Part shown: one piece after another, positions 15,201 to 27,200 of the stretch
Layout of the letters: each line of letters begins with the position of its first letter
Numbering within the stretch: position 1 is the first letter of the stretch
Assembly (NCBI GenBank): GCA_037976565.1
Contig: CP137674.1
Coordinates: forward strand, 5,455,284 to 5,519,283
Direction: 5' to 3'
Source of the DNA: Mesocentrotus franciscanus
Lineage: Eukaryota; Echinodermata; Echinoidea; Camarodonta; Strongylocentrotidae
DNA length: 64,000 bases
The notes under the pieces: generated by a model
Seen by the model: only the letters and a program-made list of their open reading frames with translations
What the model was told of the DNA's origin: nothing
Database searches by the model: none
Position numbers and translations under genes: made by a program

Positions 15201-18200
15201 CACCCTGTCTTGTTGGAGTAATATCATCTTCGTCACCCGGTCTTCATGGAATGATATCACTTTCGTCACCGTCTTAATGGTATATCACCTTCGTTATCTT
15301 GTCTTGATGGTATGATATCACCTTCGTCTTCTTGCCTTGGTGGAGTGATATTATCTTCGTCACCCTGTCTTGTTGGAATGGTATTATCTTCGTCACCCGG
15401 TCTTCATGGAATGATATCACTTTCGTCACCGTCTTAATGGTATATCACCTTCGTCATCCTGTCTTGATGGTATGATATGACCTTCGTCACCCTGTCTTGT
15501 TGGAGTGATATTATCGTATTAACCTGTATTGTTAGAGTGGTATCATTTCCTTAACCTTGCCTTGGTGGAGTGATATTATCTTCGTCACCCTGTCTTGTTG
15601 GAGTGATATTATCTTCGTCACCCTGTCTTGATGGTATTATATCATCTCCGTCATCCTGTCTTGTTGAAGTAATATCATCTTCGTCACCCTGTCTTGTCGG
15701 AGTGGTATAATCTTTGTAACCCTGTCTCTTGGAGTGACATCATCTTCGTCACCCTGTTCTGTTGCCGCCATATCATCTTCGTCACCCTGTCCTGTTGTGG
15801 CGATATCATCGTCGTCACCCTTTCTTGTTGGTGTGATATTATATTCTACATCCTATCAAAGAACACGATCTTGTGTCGGATGACGCCCTTACGTGGCTCT
15901 CCAACCTTGAAATGTCACTTTAACTGCAAAATGTCATACGAAAGAAAAAAAGATCCCCATCCCCACTTCCTCCCCGTGTCTTGTTGTGACCTACCTGCTT
16001 CGCATCGAAGCCCCTTAAATCCAGCATTACAGGTGCAGCCAAATGGGTCTGGAAGGCAGAATTGACTGCCTCGGCATGAGACAGATTCGTCCACCGATGA
16101 TGAGCATCGATTCTCGCACGAAACACCAAAGCGATTGAAACCGCAGGCTGAAAATATGAATATTATTTATACCATTAAATATTCTAGGTATAGTACTGTT
16201 GATTCGATGAACAATGAAGGCCGACTACATGTATCTTGATGTTCTTATATCATGATAGATGGTTATCCTTTTTACACTGGATGAAAATAATTTTTGTTTG
16301 TGTTCAAAGAGTATAAATAACGTATAATATGCCATGGCAAATACAGGTCCATACAGAAAGGAATGGGTATCAAATGGATATCAACATCATTTCAGGGTCC
16401 CATGGAAAACTACCTTTTGTTAAATGGGCTTCCATGGGAAATAAAATAATGAAACCATTTAGCTTTAACTTTTATGTAAGATGTGTATTAAGCATCGAAA
16501 AGACCAATACACTGTACACCCTGTGATTGAAATATTTCGTCAGTTATTTGTCGGTTTTGATTCATTTTGACGGTATCACGAGGGTATAGTTCCGACTGAA
16601 AACTGTCCCTCTAAAAAGTCTACACGTCATATCACATCGTGCAATAAACCTTGCTTAATTATTGACCAAAATGACAGTTATGGCTCTTTAGAGAGGTCAG
16701 AAGAAGAGTACCTTGTTCGCAGTGCTCTCCGGTGAAGCCAGGAGGACAAATACATCGCCCTGTTACGTGGTCACACATGCCACCGTTATAACAAGCATCG
16801 CATACCCCGGTACAGCGAGGTGGATTCCATCGACCAGTTGGGCAACCTAATGTGAAAGAGTGATGGTGATATTTTAAATCATTAATTTCTTTTTTTTGAA
16901 AGGGGGTACCAACCGCTTATCTTTTTTTTATATAATCCTTCAGCTTTAATTACAAGAGTATTAATTCTGAACGAATGTAATGCAAGCTAAAAGAATAATA
17001 AAAATGTTATTTCCTTTTATAATTGAAAAGAATTATTGGAACAGTCCAACAATCTAATCCATTTTTAAAACTCTTAAACAAAGTACCTTTCACACACGTT
17101 ACGGTAAATCGCCTGGTACAAAAAAAAACCATTGCGGCAAACTAAAATGGCATAAAGACAGGTGCATCAAATAATATTGTGGATATCACAACAAAGAGAG
17201 AAAGCTTTTTTAGGAACCTTTGTGGCATGAAGGCCCTTTCATCACATCGTGCCTTTCTTGGTTTCGTTTATTCGAGGTGATTTTTGGTATTGTTGTTGTT
17301 TGTTTGTTTGTTTGACTTTATTAATTGTTTGTCTGGGTTTTGGCGAATTACCATGCCAGGGCTGAACAAGGCCTTCACGTCTATTCAAAATTTACATCTC
17401 ATCCTTAATGATCCTTAATAATAATCATAATCATAATCACCATACCTCGGACAATGAGCCTCACGATGCCATGACGAGCCTGGCTCCTCTCATTTGCATA
17501 AAAGCATTCATATACGCCAGCAACGGTCTCTGTGATTGGTCGCCTGAATGTGACACTGGCCAATCCCGACATGTCTTCTATAACCTCTTGTCCATTTTTA
17601 CTCCATTGAACCTGATTGGTCAGAGCGTCGGCAGGGCTGCGAAGTGTCATTGCTATTGTCACGTCTACATCACCGAGGCTGACTGTCTTTGTAAATCTTC
17701 CATAGGTGGGAATGATTTTGGCTGAAGCATAATGAGAAGAAAGCTAAGTATTCCATTTAATAAAATCAAAATGATAATTATACTTGAGTAGGGCGTTTTT
17801 CCTTATCATGAAAGTGGGCATGTATAATGTATTCATCTTTTTAGCACGGTCAGTTTAAACGTTGTTTGAACTTTTAAACCTGTATTGGCCTCACACAGGA
17901 AACCATTTCTCCATTCGGAAAAAAAATTGTTGACATGGATTTCGTGACATATGTGTGTGTGTGTGTGTGTGTGTAAATATTCATATGAATACAGTATTTT
18001 TTTAATTTGCTCATTGAATATAATTTAATCACTAATTTATATACTTATCTGAGAATGAAAAGAAAGGTTGTAGAAAGTATTGTGTACCTCAAGAAATATT
18101 GCAGTTATAAAGTATTACAGATGGTAAAATAGGTCCACAATTAACACATGAAATATGCTTTCAAATATTAAAAGAGTATTGTCACAAAGTCCCCCATCCC

Positions 18201-21200
18201 TAAATACGAATTCAATAACATTGACTATCTTGACTGTGTTTCTTAGAACATACTTATGCCTTTAGATAGTATGTGGTATTTGAGATTTCGATAACCATAT
18301 ACATTATGAAATGATCCGTTAGAAACAGCCGTGGTTTGACAAGATTTTTTGGAGAGGGGCTTGGGGGGGGGGGGCTGAGGGGAGGCTTTGGGAGTTCTGG
18401 CAGTCATCATCTACGAATCGAATCAAAACAAATCAAATCAAATTTACTGAAATAGAGTCCACAATTTTCAGATATCTTCATCATAAATTACATACAAAAT
18501 AGGGATTCGTCAAGTTTATAAATAATATACACTTACAAAAGCGGAAGCAATTACACAGTCTGGAATTACCATCAATGTCCTAGTAATGAAAAACGGGTTA
18601 AAGTCGACATGTGTCTCGCTTATATTTAATCAGGTTTTTTCTTTAGGGGGGCTTGATATTTGGTTTAATGGGGGGGGGGGCTTGATATTGAGCCCCTAAA
18701 GCTTCCTTCTAGAAACACTAATTTAACCAATGTTGGTAGTATTGCACTGGATACAACTACATGTACGTGAAAATTCACGATACAGAAGTGCAATGACTAC
18801 TCCTAGCTTTACCTTTGATCAGGTGGTGATGTAATTAGAAGTAAAGAATAACTTTGAACTTTCATTACCACCTACGCGCTGCCTCCAAACAGTGCAAAGA
18901 TACAATCTTTATGGAAGTGTCATCCCAAGCCTCTACCAGAGTACTCTTTATTCAGTGGCGTAGCGTGATAAAGGCATAAATAGGGGCGATGACGTTTAAG
19001 GGGAGGGGACATTGGGCTTACTATGTGAATGAAATGCAAGGTAACAAGGTCATCGAGTAAGAGAAGGATGTGGGAGAAGGATTGTATCGAGTTATTTTCA
19101 AGACGCCAGGCATTCTTCCTCCCTCCCTCCACCTATCTCTCTCTCTCTATCTTTTTATCTATCTCCCCCTCTATCTCTATCTCTCCCTTTGAGTCTGTTC
19201 CCCATCTCTCTCTTACTCTCTCGATTGGGGGAGTATTCCTGTGCCATCGTGTCCCCCTTGCTACGCCAATGTGTCTGATTATATTCTATATCTAAAAAGT
19301 ATAAACCGCAGAGTTCATTCAGAGGTATGCAATACCAATACAGCAAAACAGAACCAGTGTGATAGGTGGAAGCGGATTTGTCTTTAACTATAGGATTTAT
19401 TTGGGAAATAATTGAAACTGTAACGTTTGGAAGTGAGAATACAAAATTTTCTTCATCCGGCTATACGGAAGTAGTAAGTCACCGGAAACAGAAACACGAA
19501 CATTACTTTCTCCAACGTCATAATAGCAAAGAAGCGAATTCAACCTGGCAGTGAACTATAAGCACAACGATATTTTTCGAAAGTACACTATACCACACAT
19601 ACACGCACACACCCACATACTCACGCACATACGCATCCAACGCACCCGCATACCCACACACAAAGAAATAGGGTTATGGGTGAGTTTGAAGTATGGATTT
19701 CTGCATAATCTTGTTGGCTCAACAATCCCCTTCCCAAGTCCCTCGGAAATGAAACCATAGGATCATCACTGTTATTGTTGCGTACCAGCAAACAGAGCAC
19801 CATTTTACTAGTGATAAGGTTAATGAATTATCGATCAAACGATCACATCAGCTCATTAAGAAAACTACAAAGTACAGAGAAAATAAATTTTGATTATCTT
19901 GTCTTTTTTTATTAAAAGTGATTAAAAGTCAAAAATCCTCCAAAGAGTTTATTTAGGCAATAGAACTGGTCAAGAATCCTCCAAAGTCAAAAATCCTCCA
20001 AAAAGTTCATTTAGGCAATAGAACTGGTCAAGGTATTCGGTGGACACGATACTTGCAGTGAATTAGTTTCAGACCAGAAGGATAATGCAACCGAAATGAG
20101 ACAGGAGTATTACATCAGACACTAAAAACTTGACAAGGTTTCAGAAGTACATATTGATTCGATACAAATGGTCCTTTATCCAAGTGCGTTTGTAGTAAAT
20201 TCCCTCGAATTTCGGTCGACTAAATTCCGGTCGTTATCATGAAATGTAGGGAAGGTAGAGTTCAGGGATAATTATGTTGCCATTGAAACGATTATTGCGA
20301 ATGGACACGGACATTCCATGGTTTGTTCAGCAATATATTCCCAAAACGAAAACATGAATAGGACGATCTCGTATATAATAAAACGGTGTCAGCGGTGACA
20401 AAATGTTCCAACGATGACAGAGGATGAAAGTGCTGCCTTCGCTGATAAGCAATGCTGGTGGTGGTCACTGGTGATGAGGATGTTGATGAGGATGATGATG
20501 AGGATGTTGTTGATGATGATGATGATGATGATAATGTTTTGATGATGATAATGTTGGTGATTATGATGATGATGATGATGATAATGATTACGATAATTAC
20601 GATAGTGATATTGATTATGATGATGACGACGGTGATAATGTTGATGATGGAGATGATAATGATAGTGATAACAAAGGTAATGGTGATGACAATCATGATT
20701 AAGGTGCTGATGGTGATGGTGGTTGTAGTGGTGTATGTGGCCATGACGATGTGTTGTTTTATACTCTAATCATGACCTTGTGCGTTTCCTTTACATGTAA
20801 ACAATCCTTAAAGCAATCTTTTAGTTTTATTTGAGCTTCCTTTTAGAAATGGTTACAGCATTATCATAATCACTTATGACCTGCGTTTTAATCATTTTTC
20901 CAATATCTCTACATTTTTTCTTTTGAAAACTACTATAAACATGATAAATGGGCGTAATAGAAACTTCCAAACAAAATGGAATTAACAGAGCATGATGTTG
21001 ATGTACATGTATTTGGTAACAACATGAAATCTCACACAAGAAGGTTTCTAATTCCTAAAAAAGTTTGCGTGATGAAAATCAACCTATACCGTGAAAGTTT
21101 GCGAGGGAAGACTTTTTTATTTTATATAAATGGTTAGAGGGGTGGGCGCACATAGATAAATATCTGTATGGGTTGAAAGGGTTTATTTGACGCGTTCATC

Positions 21201-24200
21201 ATATCATTTATGACTCAGTTGTAAGTTTTAACAGATTGAAATCGTTACATTCAATATCTAGATCTGTGCATGTTGGTGAGTAAGGTGATAATGCTGATAA
21301 AAACAGGAAAGGAAATGAAAAGATTAGAATGCTCAGAGCTTCATGATGTCAAGGCTACGAATGACGTTAACGACCATGGCCCACGCCTAATTCTGTCAGT
21401 AGTTTTTTGTTTTTGTTTCAGGGGCTTTGTTGATTAGATGTTAAATTGCATGTTTAATATTTTATTTCAATGTTAAAGCTATCCAGGGGTATACTCCTCC
21501 CACCCTGCATCGAATTGCAAAGTCATTTTATGGAAAGCGGAGACAGAAAAGGTGAAGGGGAGAAAAAAGAAGTGAATTGAGGAGAAAGGAGTTAAAAAGC
21601 CACAGAGAGTGGATGGGGAGTCATCATCAAAACTCAACGCTGTATCAACAAATCCTTTACTTCCTATGGTGTATACAATGTACTCACGATTTGACGTCAG
21701 AAAGACCCCAACCACTGTGGTAGTATCCTTTCCAGGCTGCGATCCCTGGCAGTAGAAGGTCCCAAATCCACCTGTCCCACTGGTAGTCAGGTCCACCGCC
21801 ATACCCTGACTTCCTAGTCTACGCCCTTCTGGAAGGGACCACGCCCCTACTGCGCCCCCATCTCCGGTCTGGGAATATCGCCCTGCAGAGATAGTAGCCG
21901 TAGGGTAAAAACTTACTGTTTAAAGCCCCATCACATTACATGATCCAAAGTGGAACCGATTTTGAAAGACATTGCAATATTACTTAGGTCTACCCAACAT
22001 TATAGACCCATAGTTGTTTAATGTTACCTTTAAATGTACTATGTCCCATTTGCAGGCCAAAAAATAAAAAGGTTAAATTCCAACGGCATTTGAAAGACAA
22101 TACTAATTTAGAACTTCTCTAGAAAAAAGTGGGCTTGAAAATGTCTTTAAGTGGGAAAATAGTTACTATTAGTTATCGAATAGACTTAGGAGCTATAGAA
22201 CCAGTAAGTAATAGTCTGATTTTTCAGACCATTGTACCGAATGGTCGTACGTTTTATGCTGCGCAAAGATTCAATCAGTTTAATTTTGGCCATTACAAGA
22301 AGTGGGTTATTGATGTAGACAAATGCTCATGTACCCTTTACAGCTCATTGTATGTATGTTATTACCAAAGATGAAAAAAGGCCAGTCACTCAATAGACAG
22401 TGTCTGACAGTGAAGTCTAGCAAGTAAACGGGTTTCCTTGCATAATTTGAATATTAGGACACTGCTAACGTTTAAATTTCACAGATAGGTCATACATGAC
22501 ATATCCATAATTCCTGCAAAGTTCTACAGAATTTGATGTTGGCTGCAAAAGGGACATAGTATCTTTAAGCGAGATTTCGGAATTAACTTTTGATCCCGAA
22601 TGCTATGAATTACACATACAATACATGAGCAGAAAGGGCAAAGATCGAAGAAAAAGAAAATCATTTTCTGCTACAGTACATTGTGTCATTTATGTACAAA
22701 GTATGAAGTCGAAAAATAAGAGGCTGAGGAAGAAAATGAAAATGAATAAGAAGGAGAAGAAAAAGAAGAATAATAAGAATATAGTGATGATGATGATGAA
22801 GATGATGGCGATTAAGAAGAAGAAGAAGAAGTAAGAAGAAAGTATGAAGCAGAAAAGAAGAAGAATGGGGAGGGAGGAGGAGGAGGAGGAGAAAAGGGAG
22901 AAGAAGGAGAAACAAGAAGAAGAAGGAGGAGGAGGAGGAGGAAGTGTGAAACCTGTTGAGAGAGTCGATCTTCCAACGTCGGGCTGGCTGAGGTAACAGC
23001 TGAAGGATGACGATCCCTGGTCCACCCCTAACGGGCTCACAACCCTCATCGTCACACGTACATAATGATCCGGGCTTAGAATAGGACTCAAAGCAGTCGG
23101 GACTCGTTCTGTACCTAATGAGATGATGGAAGAGAAGGTTCAGTTTAGGGAAAAGTAAAACAAAATTGTTTGCTTTTTCTTTCTTTTTAAGTTAGTGTGG
23201 AAGAATATCCAAGAAAAGTTGTCTCCTGAAAAATATTCGTCTTTAAATACCTTCATATTAAAATATGACAAGAGATAAGGGAAGATTTCAGATCAGACTC
23301 TCATGCCACATGTCTGTGTCTGTGTACAGTGCACGTTCACGATTTTCAGCAAGACTGAGTCCATAGACTTTCTGATAATTTTACACCATACACTTAAAGG
23401 CTAATGTTCTACATTATTAACGTTTCCCAAATGCTTGAAGACAATTTAATTACAATGCAATTCCATGGCTACAATTCAACTTCATCTTTCATAGAATACA
23501 ATAAACAAGATCGTAAAGGCTTTCGAAAAAATCAACTCAAGGGCAATTTCAATACTCTATTACATATGCTATAGAAATTGTATTACGTAATGTGTAATTG
23601 TAATGTTCGCACATTTTGAAAGGTGATAATGGAAAGGGGCCATTACCGTAGGTGGATTTTTCGAAAGACTTTGCGATCGGGTTGAAAGTACAATGTTGTC
23701 CTTATAGTTTGAATTAATCTTTCTTACCTCTTTTCATGAAATGATTGTGGCAATATGATTTATTCGTGATAGATAAAATGTATATCTTCTTATAACTTTA
23801 CCGATCAATAAAGATTGATTAATAACGATTGGTCAATAAAGCTCTGAGAATAATTATATGCTGTATTTTTCAAGAAAAGAGGTAAGAGTTTTTAGCACTC
23901 CTTAGACATTGTGGAATTTTAAGAGATTTTACAGTTTTTGAAAATATCAAAACATTTATTAAAATGAAGATGATGATTGCACGGACTCTAAGAGTTTGGC
24001 AAATGGAACTAAAAAGTAAAACGTAGTCAAGATTGGCTTCATTTAACATTTCTAATGAAAAATACAAGAATGGCAATGAAATAAAAACTATATTAAAAAG
24101 CATTTTGCATTTAATAACATCATAAAGAAAAAAACGAAAAAAAAAAATCATCAAACTACTTTTACCCTATACAATATATCACTGACTTTTATTAATTCAA

Positions 24201-27200
24201 GTGATTAAGAAATGGTGTAAAACCAATAAAATCTGCCTGTTTTGCACTTTTGATATGACAATTATTCTGTTCCCAAATTAAATTTGATAACAAATTAAAA
24301 AGAAGTCGAGTTGTGATTTCGCTAAGCAGTTGACAAATTAGAAAAACAAAGTAATTAAATAGCATTGATGACAATAAAGGAAAGGGAATTGAATTATGTT
24401 GATCCGTATAGCTCACTAGTTAAAACAATCTATCATGTTTCCTTGAGAGTTTTCGGAAATTCCCACAAGTTTATATAACAATGTATAATGTTTCCAAACA
24501 AAACGTAATATCGAAACTCGAAAAAACCGTTGATGACTCACTAGGATTCACACGCGTAGTAGCAACCATACTAGTAGGCTCCACCGGAAGGAGAACCTGG
24601 CGCTGTTTTGGCTGGACAGGAAGTGCAGCCATTGTGTGCGTCTCGGCGACGGCAGGCTCAGGGATGACGTAAGGGGAGTTCGGGAACGGAAACGGGAAGA
24701 CGGGATCAGGGTTTGCTGGTTCCGGAAAGACATAGCTTTGACCGTAGTCATGACTGGGCATTAGCACATCGGGAGAAGGATCAGCGTAGGATGAACCCTG
24801 GGCCCAAGGAAAATCTGTGAGAATCAGTGAGAGACAGGATATTGAATTGTTATGTAATCGCTCTGCTCTAAATTTCACAGTCTTTTGAATCATTTGACCT
24901 TTGTTGTTCACACGCTTTTTGTAGCTTTTTATAGCGTTTTTCTTTTTCTTTTCTAGCTTTTGATTCATGTTGTTCAATTTCTCATAATGATTTAGGTCAG
25001 TTTGACAACAACACCACTCTCTTCTCAAAACCTCAGTCACACCAACGAGACCGACAGCAGTTCGACTGAATAATCACATTACCTCCAATGGCCATGAATC
25101 GATCAGTTTAGAATAGGTTTGGAGTCTGTTCGGTGGTGTGACTTTAGAATTGCAACACAATTCTCGTGCTTTCTAAATACAACGTCTGCAAATTTTGAAT
25201 TATAACCAAGGAACTGCGATGTTCACTATAGGTCTATTTCTTTTTTTTTTCTTTCTGGAACTCCCTCGGAGCGGCGTATCCAGATGTTTAGAAACAGGGG
25301 GTGAAATCCTCTTAAAGCGGGGGTACATGGATAAGCCGGCATGAGTAGACAATGCAAGTAGCACTGATTGGTTTTCTGAGCCCCTGTTTGAATCCTTTTG
25401 GAAAACTAGAGAATTTATTGAAATTAATGGATAAGGAAAATGGCTTTTGCTACTGTTTCCGAGACCCTTTGAGTTGGGACATGACACAGTTTCATTATAG
25501 GTTCCTTGAATTTTTATTGCGCACAAACTAGAGATGTAGAAATAAAAAGTTACAGTACCGATCGGCCATGGCTCAGTGGTATAGATGTCCAGTGTTCGAA
25601 TCCAAGTGGATGCGCTAGTGCCTTTTGGTGAGGCATTAATCCTCATTACCGAGTCCCGCGGAGAGGACTTAAAGTCATCGATCCCCCGGTTGACTGCTTT
25701 CAAGCATACTTATGTTTTCTTAGCATTCAAATAAAAACAAACCATCAGACCAAACCAAACTTAATCAATTCCATTCGATTTCTTCCTTATTTTCTTTATC
25801 GGTTATGAAAGAATTCATGTCAACATGATAAAAGACTATCTTTAAGTCAATAGTATAAATTATTTTTGGTGTGCAATATTCATGGTTAAAGGATTATGAG
25901 AAGCAAAATGGTATTACAGGAAGTGATTATAATCCAGTTTAAATTTTGGTTAAAGACCCTATCCGATGAAAAATACAACTTTATATCAATGAAAAGCTGA
26001 ATGAACGTAGAATACAAATATAAAGTAATTCAAAATATTTTCCCTTTTAGTATTGCACAAAAGCGAGTTAAAACCTTTATTCCGCACCTCTCTAAATTAC
26101 AGGTCAACAGGGGTTAAATTTGCCGCAGTTACAGTGACGACATAGTGCACCCAATCGGCTCGCCTATATAACTGAGGCGATGAGCAGTGCTTAATAAATG
26201 CAAAGTCGTTGTGAATATGCGTACTCCACATACGATGATGTCATCAATTCGGTAGCTAGTTTTTTTTTTGTCAACAACTCCGGATTTTCAAAGCTTTAGA
26301 TTTCGAGTTTTCAGAGAGCTGTTACTCGTCTGACAGGCACTAAAGTAGCATATCATTGATATTATTGTAATCTATGGCTTGTAAGCTTTCCTTTGATATA
26401 TAATTCATCTATTTTATTTTTCACTTCTGACAGGGTCTTTAAATGATGAACTTTAAACTGTTTCTCTCCAGAACCAATGGTTACCAACTATTTTATTCAC
26501 CTGTTATACATAAATCCATCTCCATGCATGGAATCTACTTTGCTATGTCTGACAAACGCCTGGCAAGTTGTTGAGTTGTCAAGGGAAACCTCTTCAAGAA
26601 CTATGCACAAAGTAAGGAAACATCTTGGTGAACGCCATATTGACTCTCATACTTGAGGTTCTGGATGTTTTATCCTTGGATAAGGTGCTTGACCACGTTT
26701 ATCCCTCTCGACCCAGGTACACTAAATGGGTTCCTACTTTCTAGAAACACTGATGGGGCTTCCCTTGGTAAACAAACAAAATTATTATTTCTTGTTATTA
26801 TTTTCATCATACAAAATGTTCTAGAAATTATTTTACCGATAGTATTTTCGTGTCTCCTACAAAATTTTACCATCTTTGATTGAAATGAAAACGACAGAAG
26901 GGGTGAAATATTTCCTCTTTCTGTCTGGCTTTACCATGACTTTGGAACTTAATTACGTAATACCTGACGCCATTCAGGTAGGTAATGAGTCATGAGATTG
27001 GACGCTGGTGAGAAAACTTCTGAACCCAAAACACAAAAAGAGGAATTTCTCACGGTTAGTAGGTTTTGAGGTCATTTGCCAGTATATTTCATCCGAAACC
27101 AATAAGTCGTTTCCTAGATTTCCTCACGGTTTGGTAATGACTTTCTCAAGTTTTCTAGGTCTCTTTCCATCGCGTGCTAACGCACATGTTAGGTTTAGTT

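Larger units (their letters stand above)
17722..21687 (-). other. Gene A intron between exons 4 and 5
   Basis: No exon seen. Contains a TG repeat (17952-17973), poly-G tracts near 18360 and 18670, the possible MITE at 18953, a 59-bp direct duplication of TTTAGGCAATAGAACTGGTC (19928-20032) and a GAT-rich microsatellite (20456-20720). Confidence 0.7.

Noticed and set aside
20292..20769. Open frames rich in Ile/Thr or Asp/Met on both strands
   Set aside because: Translation of a GAT microsatellite; no domain, no splice context.
24815..25040. Extension of gene A exon 2 toward a higher-coordinate ATG
   Set aside because: The frame is open, but a good acceptor (CACAG) at 24815-24819 and the phase from the signal-peptide exon favour splicing. 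The extended N-terminus is lysine-rich and not secretory.
25200..25703. 167-codon minus-strand open frame
   Set aside because: Part of it is a SINE head read as protein and the rest has no recognisable domain or codon bias. Does not fit the phase of gene A exons.
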